64,000 nucleotides of DNA from Shewanella loihica PV-4 (GTDB lineage: Bacteria > Pseudomonadota > Gammaproteobacteria > Enterobacterales > Shewanellaceae), in assembly GCF_000016065.1 (NCBI RefSeq), contig NC_009092.1:3782001-3846000 (forward strand). Direction: 5' to 3'. Within the stretch, counting starts at the first letter, position 1. Every line of letters starts with the position of its first letter. This document shows positions 1 to 8,353 of the stretch, piece by piece. Under the pieces are notes generated by a model. That model was not told the DNA's origin. It saw nothing but the letters and a program-made list of their open reading frames with translations, and made no database searches. Both the position numbers and the translations under genes were made by a program.

Positions 1-1
1 T

Positions 2-49
2 ATCGGCCTGTTAGCGGGAATCGAAGAGGAATACCGCAACAGCCGCTAG
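2..49 (+). CDS. C-terminal end of an upstream gene (partial)
   Basis: An open frame enters from the left edge and stops at a TAG at 47-49, leaving 15 residues ending IGLLAGIEEEYRNSR. It points toward the minus-strand DUF3087 gene, so the two would be convergent. The fragment is too short to name a family, and it could be chance. Confidence 0.35.
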   Translation: MGLLAGIEEEYRNSR

Positions 50-99
50 TCAATGGTTTGAGCCTTGATGGCGTCTTTACTCAAGACGCCAGCCTAACG

Positions 100-624
100 C
101 TAAAACTTCTCCAGCAGCAACTCGTCGAAATCCTCTGGGCCGGTATTAAGCCCAAGCTCGGCGATACGCGCCTTAACTGCCTCTAATTCCTTATCGACCT
201 GGCTCAGGGTCAATGTGTTGTCGTCCAGCAGATACACCAGTTTCTGGCTGCTGAAATAGAACACCTGTATGGTGAGGGCGTCGATGTCGTTGCGCTCGCC
301 CGCCTGCTTAATCTGCTTAAACTTGCGGTAGATGCGGTTCTGCAGCGCCTTGAGCCGCGACACATAATAGATCTCGCGAAAGTACGCTTTGTGGCGCTGT
401 TGGTAGAGCCCCAAGGCGCAGATGCCAAAGCCGATCAACACGCCGAAGAAATTCAGGTGCAGGTTGCCGGTCGACTCGCCGCTGACCACCTCCTGATTGC
501 CAAACAAGGCGATCAACAGCTGCCCTGATACCAGAGACAGCAGGGCTAAACTGGCGAGAAACACCGCAATCACCCGATTTAAATGCTGGCGATAACGCGC
601 CTTATCCACCTCGACTAACATCAT
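100..624 (-). CDS. DUF3087 family inner-membrane protein
   Basis: A protein of about 174 residues with two hydrophobic segments near the N terminus (around residues 20-45 and 60-80), then a charged cytoplasmic part rich in K, R, E and D that is probably helical. Overall pattern matches DUF3087 proteins of Shewanella and Vibrio, whose function is unknown. The open frame extends to a TTG at 639, but ATG codons at 624 and 621 are more likely starts; a GGA-containing purine stretch lies about 10 bases upstream. It stands alone, with a structured intergenic region upstream. Family call is from recognition of the sequence; no function is inferred. Confidence 0.7.
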   Translation of the reverse strand: MMLVEVDKARYRQHLNRVIAVFLASLALLSLVSGQLLIALFGNQEVVSGESTGNLHLNFFGVLIGFGICALGLYQQRHKAYFREIYYVSRLKALQNRIYRKFKQIKQAGERNDIDALTIQVFYFSSQKLVYLLDDNTLTLSQVDKELEAVKARIAELGLNTGPEDFDELLLEKF

Positions 625-659
625 TTTTTCGATTTCCAATCCGTTTTAGCCTAAGGAAG

Positions 660-960
660 GTACGAATAAGTCCCGTGCTTGCTCTGCGTGTGCTTAGAGT
701 GGATAGATGCAAGGCACAGTTTGTAGCGAATGGCCCTAGTCCTTCGCAAGAACTGTAACGCAGCAAATACCACTGTAATCCTCGCCCTGCGGGGCTTTGA
801 TAGCAACACCATTCCGGCGTTATTCAACTTCAGCAGGCCTCGGCATGCCCTCAGTTGAATGCCTTGAACTGTCGCTGCTATCAAAGCCAGAGCTGTGCGA
901 CGACTTGTTCGCACCTTCCCTAACATGAGGCGCAAGCCTAGCATGAGTAATAAGTTAAGT
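660..960. repeat. Nested inverted-repeat element, candidate dispersed repeat
   Basis: The stretch between the DUF3087 gene and metT contains an outer inverted repeat, GGCTTTGATAGC (793-804) and GCTATCAAAGCC (877-888), and an inner one, ATTCAACT (822-829) and AGTTGAAT (853-860), around a GC-rich centre. The minus-strand open frame across it has no recognisable protein features and probably arises from the repeat. I believe it is a dispersed non-coding repeat, but no second copy lies in this window. Confidence 0.4.
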
Positions 961-1084
961 GACAGTTTTAACACGATAAAAAATTTGATCTCTCGGCTTA
1001 AGCTAGGCAAGTTAATAACTTGTTACCGCAAGATGTTAACAGGCTTGTCAGAGGATTTAACAGCAACCAAACATTTAGCAGTAA

Positions 1085-1116
1085 AAACATCTAGACGTCT
1101 AAATTGACAGACATCT
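1085..1116. promoter_or_regulatory. MetJ operator: four tandem met boxes
   Basis: Four contiguous 8-base units fit the MetJ box AGACGTCT: AAACATCT (1085-1092), AGACGTCT (1093-1100, perfect), AAATTGAC (1101-1108, weak) and AGACATCT (1109-1116, one mismatch). MetJ binds arrays of such boxes with S-adenosylmethionine as co-repressor. The array lies about 140 bases before the chosen start of the NhaC-family transporter, supporting methionine-responsive repression of that gene. Confidence 0.8.
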
Positions 1117-1256
1117 TTCGATCTCATATCCTCTCACCTATTGAGATGTCCCATTTCGCAAAAAAGCGAGATGTTCCAGCTAGGAGGGCAAGGGAACGAG
1201 CATCCAGTTTTAATGACACGTCTCCACGGGGACGTTTAGCGAGAAGAGAGAGCGTT

Positions 1257-2588
1257 TTGACAACACCAACACAAACCACGGCCCCCAAGGCATCGTTTAT
1301 CGCCCTACTGCCACTATTCCTGTTTCTGGCCCTGTTTATCGGTGCCGGCGTCTATTTCCAGAGCCAGGGCGTCGACTTTGCCTTCTATCAGCTGCCGAGC
1401 GTGGTCGCCATCCTGCCCGCCATCATACTGGCGCTGCTGATCTCGAAAGAGAAGCTGAACCAGAGCATAGAGACCTTCATCGGTGGCATAGGCCACTCCA
1501 ACATCATCGCCATGTGTCTCATCTACCTGCTGGCAGGTGCCTTTGCCTCTGTGGCCAAGGCCACTGGCGGCGTAGATGCTACCGTGGCGCTGGGGCTGTC
1601 GCTTGTGCCCTCGAACCTACTGCTACCCGGTTTCTTCGTGATCGCCGCCTTCATCGCTACCGCCATGGGTACCTCTATGGGCACCATAGCCGCAGTCGCT
1701 CCCATCGCACTGGGCGTGGCCGAAGAGGCGCAGATCGATCTGGCGCTGATGGCCGGGGCCGTGATCTCGGGCGCCCTCTTTGGTGACAACCTGTCGATCA
1801 TCTCTGACACCACCATTGCCGCGACCCGCACCCAGGGCTGTGAGATGAAAGACAAGTTCAGAGAAAACCTGATCTTCGCCATTCCCGCCTCGCTGATCAC
1901 CCTGGTGGTGTTCACCCTCGCCGGACAAGGCCAGGCCGATGTGGCGCCGCAGCAGATAGATTTTCTTAAGGTTATCCCCTACCTCACCATCTTGGTACTG
2001 GCGGTCGCCGGGCTGAACGTGTTCGTGGTGCTGACCGTGGGCATCTTGCTGGCAGGCATCACCGGCTTTGCCACTCTGGACTACGGCCTGATCCAGTTTG
2101 GCAAAGATATCTACGCGGGCTTTAGCAACATGCAGGAGATCTTCATCCTCTCCATGCTGGTCGGTGGCCTGGCGGCCCTGATGCAGCAACAGGGTGGACT
2201 GGCTTTTGTGAGCAAGCAGATTGAGAAGCTTATCGTCCGCTTCTCCAGCGCCAAGGGCGAGGCCTCGACCCGTGCCTCTGAGCTGGGCATGGCAGGCATA
2301 GTCGCCCTGACCAACACCTGTGTGGCCAACAATACCGTCTCTATCGTGGTGACCGGCGATATCGCCAAAGATCTGGCCGAGAAGCATGAGGTTACCCCTA
2401 AGCGCGCCGCCAGTATCTTGGATATCTTCTCCTGTATCATTCAGGGCTTGATCCCATACGGTGCCCAGGCGCTGCTGATCGCCTCCACCTTCAGCATCAG
2501 CCCGCTGCAGGCGGTTGCCCACGCCTGGTACTGCATGATCCTCGCCATAGTCGCCATCGCCATAGTGGTGCTGCGCAAGCGTCACTAA
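1257..2588 (+). CDS. metT: NhaC-family transporter, predicted methionine transporter MetT
   Basis: A 443-residue membrane protein with about ten to twelve hydrophobic helices and NhaC-type (Na_H_antiporter) sequence features. The frame is open back to 1104, but residues encoded before 1257 are polar and overlap the MetJ operator. The TTG at 1257 follows a purine-rich GAGAAGAGAGAG stretch and starts just ahead of the first membrane helix, so I take it as the start. NhaC members under MetJ or S-box control have been predicted as methionine uptake systems (MetT), and the tandem MetJ boxes upstream argue for methionine rather than simple Na+/H+ exchange. The substrate is inferred from regulation, not from residues. 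The leader also holds a hairpin with ACGTC/GACGT arms at about 1218-1235. Confidence 0.8.
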   Translation: MTTPTQTTAPKASFIALLPLFLFLALFIGAGVYFQSQGVDFAFYQLPSVVAILPAIILALLISKEKLNQSIETFIGGIGHSNIIAMCLIYLLAGAFASVAKATGGVDATVALGLSLVPSNLLLPGFFVIAAFIATAMGTSMGTIAAVAPIALGVAEEAQIDLALMAGAVISGALFGDNLSIISDTTIAATRTQGCEMKDKFRENLIFAIPASLITLVVFTLAGQGQADVAPQQIDFLKVIPYLTILVLAVAGLNVFVVLTVGILLAGITGFATLDYGLIQFGKDIYAGFSNMQEIFILSMLVGGLAALMQQQGGLAFVSKQIEKLIVRFSSAKGEASTRASELGMAGIVALTNTCVANNTVSIVVTGDIAKDLAEKHEVTPKRAASILDIFSCIIQGLIPYGAQALLIASTFSISPLQAVAHAWYCMILAIVAIAIVVLRKRH

Positions 2589-2756
2589 GCTGAATTGGTG
2601 CGCCCTGACCATGGGCGCACGGATCAATTTGTGACAATCCTCACCTTAACAGTTCCACTCTATGGGGGTTTTCACTTAAACTAAAGCCATAGGGATATAA
2701 TTGCGACGCAGTGAATTAGGTTAAGCATTTACTGAAATTAGCCATGCGTCGAAACG

Positions 2757-2787
2757 AAAGGAGTACCAAAAATGTACTCCTTTTTTA
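2757..2787 (+). terminator. Rho-independent terminator
   Basis: AAAGGAGTAC and its complement GTACTCC followed by a run of six T form a stem with a 7-base loop. It lies 170 bases after metT and before the DUF998 gene; it argues against the upstream ATG at 2744 as the start of that gene. Confidence 0.8.
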
Positions 2788-2818
2788 TATTCAAAAAATA
2801 ACAATAAATGGCATCGCT

Positions 2819-3520
2819 ATGGCCCTACACCAACCCATAAACTATGACCTGCAGCGCATGGTGGTCTTCACCATTCTGACCGGTGCGCTCATCTCTGCCC
2901 TCGGCATCTCTATCTCCCTGTTCGCCAAGTTTCAGGTGATGGGACTGGAGGCCTTTAACCAAAGGCCGGATCTGCTGGGCAACTATGTGGACTCCCCCCT
3001 GGCCTATATCTTCAACATGGGGCTTATCCTGGCAGGCTCGTGCATACTGCTGGCCATGTATGGACTGTTGCAGCTCAAGCTGGGGCACTTTGGCAACTAT
3101 ATTGCCTTCGCTGGCTTTGTGGTGGGGGTGACCATCATCCTCATCGGCATCTACCCGATCAACTACCTCAAAGAGCACAGGCTGTTTTCCACCATCTTCC
3201 TGATCGCCACCATCATCCTCTATTTCCTGACCCTCTCGGCCAGGGTCAACCATAAGGCAATCTGTTCGACGCCGCTGTTTATCGTCAGCGCCCTGGGCCT
3301 GACGGCCGCCAGCAGCCTGGCCCTCATGGTAGATTGGGGGATACTCGACTTCGCCCCCTGCAGCCACCACGACGGCTCTATTTGCGGCGTCGCCTTTGCC
3401 ATGTGGGCCCAGACCAATCTGGTGATGATCTGGTGTGTCACCCTGGCGCTAACCATCAAGAAGCTCGCCAGACACAGCTATCAGGACAACCTGATCAGCC
3501 AAGTCTCGGCCCACGGCTAG
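2819..3520 (+). CDS. DUF998 family membrane protein
   Basis: A 233-residue protein with about six hydrophobic segments and a spacing typical of DUF998 proteins (COG3371-like), whose role is unknown. The open frame reaches an ATG at 2744, but that would place a terminator hairpin inside the gene; the ATG at 2819 begins a normal N terminus (MALHQPINYD). The C terminus (SAHG) is 8 bases before the next gene, so the two probably share a transcript. A pair of Cys residues lies in the loop DFAPCSHHDGSICG, possibly periplasmic. No ribosome-binding site is obvious, so the exact start is uncertain. Confidence 0.65.
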   Translation: MALHQPINYDLQRMVVFTILTGALISALGISISLFAKFQVMGLEAFNQRPDLLGNYVDSPLAYIFNMGLILAGSCILLAMYGLLQLKLGHFGNYIAFAGFVVGVTIILIGIYPINYLKEHRLFSTIFLIATIILYFLTLSARVNHKAICSTPLFIVSALGLTAASSLALMVDWGILDFAPCSHHDGSICGVAFAMWAQTNLVMIWCVTLALTIKKLARHSYQDNLISQVSAHG

Positions 3521-3528
3521 GCGCGTCG

Positions 3529-4245
3529 ATGCGCCTCGCCCAGTATCTGGCCTTAACTGGCCGCTGCTCGCGCCGCGCCGCATCAAGACTGATCCGCAAC
3601 GGGCGAGTCAGCCTGGGCGATCGGCTCGCCAAGCACACAGACAGCATCGAGCTGATAGAGACCCCCACAGGTACACAGGCATCACTCAGCGTCTGTGTCG
3701 ATGGCGAGCCTCTGCCCCCCATCGCCGACAAGGCCTACTGGATATTCAACAAGGCGGTGGGGACAGACTGCCGCCTGCTGGCAGAGGATACAACCAGCTT
3801 GATCCATCTGCTGCCACGGCAGCCGCGTCTCTACCCCGTGGGACGGCTGGATAAAGACTCCAGGGGGCTGCTGCTACTCACTAACGATGGTGAGCTGACC
3901 CAGCGCCTGATGCACCCCAGTTTTGCCCACCACAAACGCTACCATGTCAGGCTAGACAGGCCCTTCGATGATGATTTTGTGGTTAAGATGGCAGCAGGGG
4001 TCAGCTATAAGGATGTCACCACACAGCCCTGTCAGGTGACTCGCCTAGGCCAGGACAGCTTCGAGATAGTCCTCACCCAGGGACTCAACCGCCAGATCCG
4101 CCGCATGAGTAAGACCCTCGGCCACAAGGTAATAGACCTTAAGCGCGTCGCCATCGAGTCCTTAACCCTGGGCGATCTGCCAGAAGGCGAGATGCGACCG
4201 CTAACCCAGGCCGAATTAGACGAGCTTTGGTGCGATCTTGCCTAA
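3529..4245 (+). CDS. rluF: RluF-like 23S rRNA pseudouridine synthase
   Basis: A 238-residue protein of the RsuA/RluB/E/F family. An N-terminal S4-like RNA-binding segment (residues 1-50) is followed by the pseudouridine synthase domain with the catalytic Asp in GRLDKDSRGLLLLTN (Asp at about residue 108) and the later motif QGLNRQIRRM. The latter and the overall pattern resemble E. coli RluF, which modifies U2604 of 23S rRNA; RluE and RsuA are alternatives. The frame is open upstream to 3334, but that part is antisense to nothing and overlaps the DUF998 gene in another frame, so the ATG at 3529, 8 bases after the previous stop, is the start. Confidence 0.8.
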   Translation: MRLAQYLALTGRCSRRAASRLIRNGRVSLGDRLAKHTDSIELIETPTGTQASLSVCVDGEPLPPIADKAYWIFNKAVGTDCRLLAEDTTSLIHLLPRQPRLYPVGRLDKDSRGLLLLTNDGELTQRLMHPSFAHHKRYHVRLDRPFDDDFVVKMAAGVSYKDVTTQPCQVTRLGQDSFEIVLTQGLNRQIRRMSKTLGHKVIDLKRVAIESLTLGDLPEGEMRPLTQAELDELWCDLA

Positions 4246-4797
4246 CCGCCTATAGCCAACTCTTAGCTAACTCTTAGCCGAATGCCAACGCAATGTAGTC
4301 AGCCAGCTGTTAGCCAGCACTTCATCTAAGCTCCTCTCGCCTAAGCTCTCACCATTCGCCTTTCACCTTTCACCTTTCACCTTTCACCAAAGCCAAGCCA
4401 GAGCCCAAATCCAAGCCCAAACCCAAGCCAGCTCAAAATTTAAGCAATAACTAAAGTAATGGTTAGTGCACCAGCTTGCAGCATCCACTTGGCCACTCGC
4501 ACTATTACCTCTGCTCACAACCAAAACATAAGCAACTGTTTTAATTGTAATAAGCTAACTATCTGTATAGTTGCGCTCAAAATCACACCGTTTTGTGAAG
4601 CACAGCAAAGATGTCACCTTTAAGGCTTTCGACCAATTATCATATGTCATACATTTAAAAGGCGGAGTTTGAATTTGGTTTCCCAAGTTCGCCGCTAAAT
4701 TGAGTTAAAAAAATAAATATCATGGGGCAAAACCCAGTCTGGTGCCTTTCCCTAGCCAGTCAAAGCGCGCAAGACAAAGGCATCAAAGGAGTATGAG
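4246..4797. other. 552-base intergenic region with simple repeats
   Basis: Contains four exact tandem copies of CTTTCAC (4360-4387), followed by a degenerate AAGCC/AAGCCC-rich tract to about 4430, then AT-rich DNA that presumably holds the promoter of the flavoprotein operon. A ribosome-binding AAAGGAG lies just before the ATG at 4798. No open frame looks coding. Confidence 0.6.
4360..4387. repeat. Heptamer tandem repeat, 4 x CTTTCAC
   Basis: Four perfect head-to-tail copies of CTTTCAC. The 7-base unit could change copy number by slipped-strand events; it lies between the RluF-like gene and the promoter region of the flavoprotein gene, so no coding frame is affected. Confidence 0.9.
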
Positions 4798-6465
4798 ATG
4801 AGTAAAGAGTATCCACAGAAATCGAAAGAAATTGACCAATACACAGCCAATGTCCTGCAACATGGCATCTCACGCCGGAGCTTTCTGACCCGCGCCGCCA
4901 TGGGCACGGGCGGGTTAGCCTTCGCGGGTATCGCCGGCACGGCAAGCGCCTCAGAGGCGCCTGGCCAAGAATACGCACAGATAGGCAATGCCTCGCTGGA
5001 GTTCATGCCTAAGCCCAAGCCAATCGCCGACAGCGAGATTGCCTCGACCCAGACCTTCGATGTGGTGGTGGTTGGCGCCGGCGCATCGGGCGTACCCGCC
5101 GCACTTTCAGCCAGAGAGAATGGTGCCAGCGTTGCTGTACTGCAAAAGCAAGCCATAGTCGTTTCTCAGGGCAACACAGGTTCAGGCCTAGACCTTAACA
5201 AGTGTGACAAAGCCGGTGTTGAAGCCCTGGTTAACCGTCTAATGGCGGATAACGCTCACCGCAGCCACCCTGAACTGCTCAGAAGCTGGGCTTATAACTC
5301 AGGTGAAGCGGTGAAGTGGGTACTTGACCGCGCCAACAAAGGTGGGGCTAAGGGTGTAGACCAAGGCACTAAGCCACAACACGGTATTCATGGTATTACT
5401 GAGCACTCGCTGGAATTCGTCACCTCATACTTCGGTCCTAAGCCATACACCGCGGGCGACGGTATGCGCGCCCTGGCGAAAACCGCTGAAAAAGCCGGTG
5501 TTAAGTTTTTCTTCAACACCCCTGCACAACAGCTGATCCAAGATGAAACCGGCAAAGTGATCGGCGTTATTGCGCAAAACCGTGATGGTAAGTACCACAA
5601 GTTTATGGCAAAGAAAGGTGTCATTCTTTCTGCCGGCGACTACCAGAACAATAAGGCGATGTGCGACTTCTTTATCCCTGATCTCAAGAACTTCGAACGC
5701 AAGCAGATGGATCGTACCGGCGACGGTTTCGCCATGGCCTACTGGGCGGGCGGCGTGATCGAGCCTGCGGGTCACACTAAGATGCTTCACGACTTCGACG
5801 CGGGTCCGGCGGCAATGTGTGATATGCCATTCCTGGTGGTTAACGGTAAAGGTGAGCGCTTCGTTAACGAGCAGGTAGAAATGTCATTAATGAACAACTA
5901 CCTACGTGACGAAGTTAACCAAGGTCGTTACAACCAAATCTTCGACTCTAACTATATGGAACAGTCAAAAGACTGGCCTGGACATGCATACACGCCTGAA
6001 GAGTTAAAGCATTACATGCCAGAAGTTGAAGGCGAAAAGAAAGGCGTTTACCCATCTCAAATCAATACCTTTGTTGCTGACACGCTAGAAGAGTTGGCAG
6101 AGAAACTCGGTTGTGATCCTAAGACTTTCGTTAAAAACGTTAAGCGTTACAACGAGCTATGCAAAACAGGTAAAGATGACGACTTCGGCAAGGCCCCAAG
6201 CAAGATGGCGCCTGTACTAAAAGCGCCTTTCTACGGTATTCACCGCCGCATGCGTATCTCGGCTATCACCTCTGGCGTTCTGGTTGATGCGAATCATCAG
6301 GCATTGGATGCAGATGGTAAGCCAATCGGTGGCCTGTTCATCGTCGGCAACATGGGCGGCGGCTTCTACGGCGGGGTCGACTATCCATTGACAGTGTTTG
6401 GCCTCTCCTTGGGTCGCTGCTACACCTTCGGTTACCTGACCGGCAGACACGTGGCCAAGTTATAA
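4798..6465 (+). CDS. Tat-exported FAD-dependent reductase, fumarate-reductase/UrdA superfamily
   Basis: A 555-residue periplasmic flavoprotein. The twin-arginine motif SRRSFL (Arg26-Arg27) and following hydrophobic stretch form a Tat signal; the FAD-binding Rossmann motif VVVVGAGASG lies near residues 89-98. The proton-donor Arg of flavocytochrome c reductases appears kept in GERFVNE (Arg354). By eye alignment with FccA, however, the substrate-binding His of HHT is replaced (SAI) and the Arg of GANRLGG is missing (GGVDYPL), so fumarate is unlikely. The gene after it encodes a tetraheme cytochrome, which in FccA is fused to the flavoprotein; here the two are separate, as in methacrylate/urocanate-type systems. 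It should receive electrons from CymA-like donors via that cytochrome. Substrate unknown. Confidence 0.85.
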   Translation: MSKEYPQKSKEIDQYTANVLQHGISRRSFLTRAAMGTGGLAFAGIAGTASASEAPGQEYAQIGNASLEFMPKPKPIADSEIASTQTFDVVVVGAGASGVPAALSARENGASVAVLQKQAIVVSQGNTGSGLDLNKCDKAGVEALVNRLMADNAHRSHPELLRSWAYNSGEAVKWVLDRANKGGAKGVDQGTKPQHGIHGITEHSLEFVTSYFGPKPYTAGDGMRALAKTAEKAGVKFFFNTPAQQLIQDETGKVIGVIAQNRDGKYHKFMAKKGVILSAGDYQNNKAMCDFFIPDLKNFERKQMDRTGDGFAMAYWAGGVIEPAGHTKMLHDFDAGPAAMCDMPFLVVNGKGERFVNEQVEMSLMNNYLRDEVNQGRYNQIFDSNYMEQSKDWPGHAYTPEELKHYMPEVEGEKKGVYPSQINTFVADTLEELAEKLGCDPKTFVKNVKRYNELCKTGKDDDFGKAPSKMAPVLKAPFYGIHRRMRISAITSGVLVDANHQALDADGKPIGGLFIVGNMGGGFYGGVDYPLTVFGLSLGRCYTFGYLTGRHVAKL

Positions 6466-6531
6466 CAGGCTGAATCTATTACGGATGCCCGAACATAGGG
6501 CCATCTTGCAAATGATAGAATGGAATAGAAA

Positions 6532-6888
6532 ATGAAAAACGTAAAATTAATCAATATGATACTAGCCGTTGCCTTGAGCTTATTTGCCAACGCAACATTT
6601 GCCAAAGAATTGCCACTACTGGATCAGACCCACCTGGAAGCCGGCATTAAGTGTGCGAGCTGTCATGGCAAGGCCGAGCCTCGTCAGGCCGTGACCATGA
6701 TGAAGTGCGTCAAGTGCCACAACACCCAGAAACTGACGAAGAAAACGGAGAACTTCAAACCGACCAACCCCCATAAGAATCGCCACTTCGATACAGAAAC
6801 GGATTGTACTAACTGCCACAAGGTTCACCAGAAATCTGAGAACTATTGCACCGGCTGCCACAATCGATTCGATTTCGTGGTGCCCTAG
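6532..6888 (+). CDS. Periplasmic tetraheme cytochrome c, partner of the flavoprotein
   Basis: A 118-residue secreted protein: Sec signal (residues 1-24, cleavage after TFA) and four CxxCH haem sites at about 41-45 (CASCH), 59-63 (CVKCH), 92-96 (CTNCH) and 106-110 (CTGCH). Extra His residues can serve as sixth ligands. Size and spacing match the small tetraheme cytochrome/FccA haem-domain family. It follows the Tat flavoprotein by 66 bases and ends at a strong terminator, so the two form a two-gene operon in which it most likely delivers electrons to the flavin subunit. Confidence 0.9.
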   Translation: MKNVKLINMILAVALSLFANATFAKELPLLDQTHLEAGIKCASCHGKAEPRQAVTMMKCVKCHNTQKLTKKTENFKPTNPHKNRHFDTETDCTNCHKVHQKSENYCTGCHNRFDFVVP

Positions 6889-6918
6889 CAGGCTGGGTTA
6901 AACAAGCATCTCTGTAAG

Positions 6919-6948
6919 CAAAACCACCTTGCTAAGAGGTGGTTTTCC
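6919..6948 (+). terminator. Terminator of the flavoprotein/cytochrome operon
   Basis: AAAACCACCT (6920-6929) pairs with AGGTGGTTTT (6937-6946) around a 7-base loop, ending in T residues, 31 bases after the cytochrome stop codon. Confidence 0.85.
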
Positions 6949-7023
6949 CCTCGAAAAAGGCGAGCCACTCCCCCAAACCCCATCATCTTCCCTATCCCTT
7001 AAGACCGGGTGAGTGACGCGCCT

Positions 7024-7085
7024 TTTATCAAGACACGCGCTTTATCAAAGTGTGTTTTATCAAAGTGCGCTTTATCAACTTTCGC
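7024..7085. repeat. Imperfect tandem repeat with TTTATCAA core
   Basis: Four units begin TTTATCAA at 7024, 7041, 7056 and 7071 (periods 17, 15 and 15), with GTGYG or CGCGC between them. It lies in the 363-base gap between the cytochrome and the small membrane protein; the rest of that gap shows nothing recognisable. Confidence 0.75.
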
Positions 7086-7251
7086 ATGGCAGCCAGTTGC
7101 CTGCAATTCACCAGCTGCCCATCACCATACTAGCCATATCCCAGTTGAATCCCCTGGATTAGTGACGGGTCACATTCCCTGTCATAAGCCAGCGCTATAG
7201 TGATTATTGCGCGAGAAAACGATATAAAAATAAAACTCACTAGGGGGTTAC

Positions 7252-7635
7252 ATGACATCGACAGAAACGAGCAAGCCATTCACAGAAAAGCAGCGCGGAT
7301 TTTGGCTAAGCGCCTTCTTAGTGCTGATGTTTATCGCCAATCCGCTGACCGCCATCACCTACTTCGCCAATCCACAAGCCATCACAGAGATCTACCCCAG
7401 CGCCAGCACCGGCATACTCTATTTTCTCGGAGTGATGAGCCTGGTGAATGTCGTCCTGGCCGCCATGATCTGGCGATGGCAGAAGCTAGGCGTATATGGT
7501 TTCTACTGCGTCATCGCCATCGGATTTTTCATTAACCTCTATATCGGCATTGGCGTTATGGGCTCATTGACTGGGCTGCTCGGCGGCGTGCTCGTCTTCG
7601 TGACCACTAAGAAACGATGGGAACATTTTTCTTAA
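7252..7635 (+). CDS. Small four-helix membrane protein, unknown function
   Basis: A 127-residue protein with four hydrophobic segments (about residues 20-40, 55-78, 82-103 and 104-120) and a short charged tail (TTKKRWEHFS). The ATG at 7252 is preceded by AGGGGG at a suitable distance. I do not recognise a family beyond small hypothetical integral membrane proteins. It is isolated, between a tandem repeat and a large palindromic repeat cluster, and has no operon partner. Confidence 0.65.
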   Translation: MTSTETSKPFTEKQRGFWLSAFLVLMFIANPLTAITYFANPQAITEIYPSASTGILYFLGVMSLVNVVLAAMIWRWQKLGVYGFYCVIAIGFFINLYIGIGVMGSLTGLLGGVLVFVTTKKRWEHFS

Positions 7636-7742
7636 GCACTAGCCTGCTTAAGGGAGCTTAGCTGGGGGGCTTTGATGGGGGGCTTTGTTGGGTGGATAGT
7701 CGCTAGAGTAACTTCCGGCTTAATTCGTATTGGGTTGGTGAT

Positions 7743-8219
7743 TGAAGGTCGAACCTTCATGGCTGTCTATCATCTGCGGTGGGCTTAGGTGCAAACACGT
7801 TTTTGGCACGGTGTGCACCTTTGACTTGCATCGATGCTAGAGAGGCTGTTGAAGGTCTTACCTTCATCGCCATCTAACGCCTGCCCGGCGGGTGCAGTAC
7901 ATGGAAGTACCAATGTCGTGATCACATGGTCGGTGATGCTCCCTGCATCAGGCCGACATTCTCCATATCCCTATGGGTCAGATATGAAAGAACGACGTAT
8001 GTGCAGATACGCCTGTGACACGCTGTACGCCATCTGACCTCCAAGGATGGAGGAAATGCCAAAATATGTAGGGAACATATTTGGCCCTGGCCGCTCTGCG
8101 AAATCATCTGACCTACATGGATGTAGGGAATGCCGAAAAATGTCAGGAACATTTTCGGCCCTGAAACAGAAGCTCACCGGCGTATCTACACTCGGTATCC
8201 AACGCCTCTTCGATTTGGC
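7743..8219. repeat. Palindromic repeat family, copy A (expanded)
   Basis: Member of a repeat family seen seven times in the window. It opens with a truncated unit (TTGAAGGTCGAACCTTCATGG, then GTGCAAACACGTTTTTGGC) and continues from 7851 with another TGAAGGT...ACCTTCA hairpin and TCTAACGCCTGCCCGGCGGG, ending CGCCTCTTCGATTTGGC. Its interior carries two tandem hairpin-rich units of about 59 bases. Short open frames here are products of the repeat. The 718-base gap before the DUF4823 gene holds nothing else recognisable. Confidence 0.75.
8031..8163. repeat. Two tandem units of about 59 bases inside copy A
   Basis: Units at 8031-8089 and 8105-8163 both begin CATCTGACCT and end GGCCCTG. Each holds two hairpins: a short one (CCTCCA/TGGAGG in the first, CCTACAT/ATGTAGG in the second) and a longer one ending in GCCAAAATATGT/ACATATTTGGC or GCCGAAAAATGT/ACATTTTCGGC. 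The stems differ in sequence but pair within each unit, so compensatory changes preserve the structure. Confidence 0.75.
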
Positions 8220-8353
8220 TTTACTGGTATCTATGAGCTCTTTGTCTTTGTTTCTTGATGAGGTATTTGTTAGTGATGCAGTTCATGGACTCAGGCATGG
8301 AATAAAGCTAGGCTAATTTGGCGATTAATGGGTTAATTGAATAAGGCTCTGCG

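Noticed and set aside
1120..1250. SAM or lysine riboswitch in the metT leader
   Set aside because: There are hairpins, but I could not find the conserved core of either class; MetJ boxes explain regulation well.
1623..2627. 334-codon open frame on the minus strand across metT
   Set aside because: It is antisense to the transporter, is low-complexity in Gly, Asp and His, and has no family; it is a composition shadow.
4360..4430. CRISPR-like repeats
   Set aside because: Units are 7 bases and contiguous, with no spacers or cas genes in the window.
4583..4598. CRP site near the flavoprotein gene
   Set aside because: TCACA and TGTGA occur in the wrong order (TCACA first), forming a hairpin rather than a CRP site.
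7834..8316. Short open frames within repeat copy A
   Set aside because: They follow the hairpin repeats rather than any codon pattern; stems covary between units.
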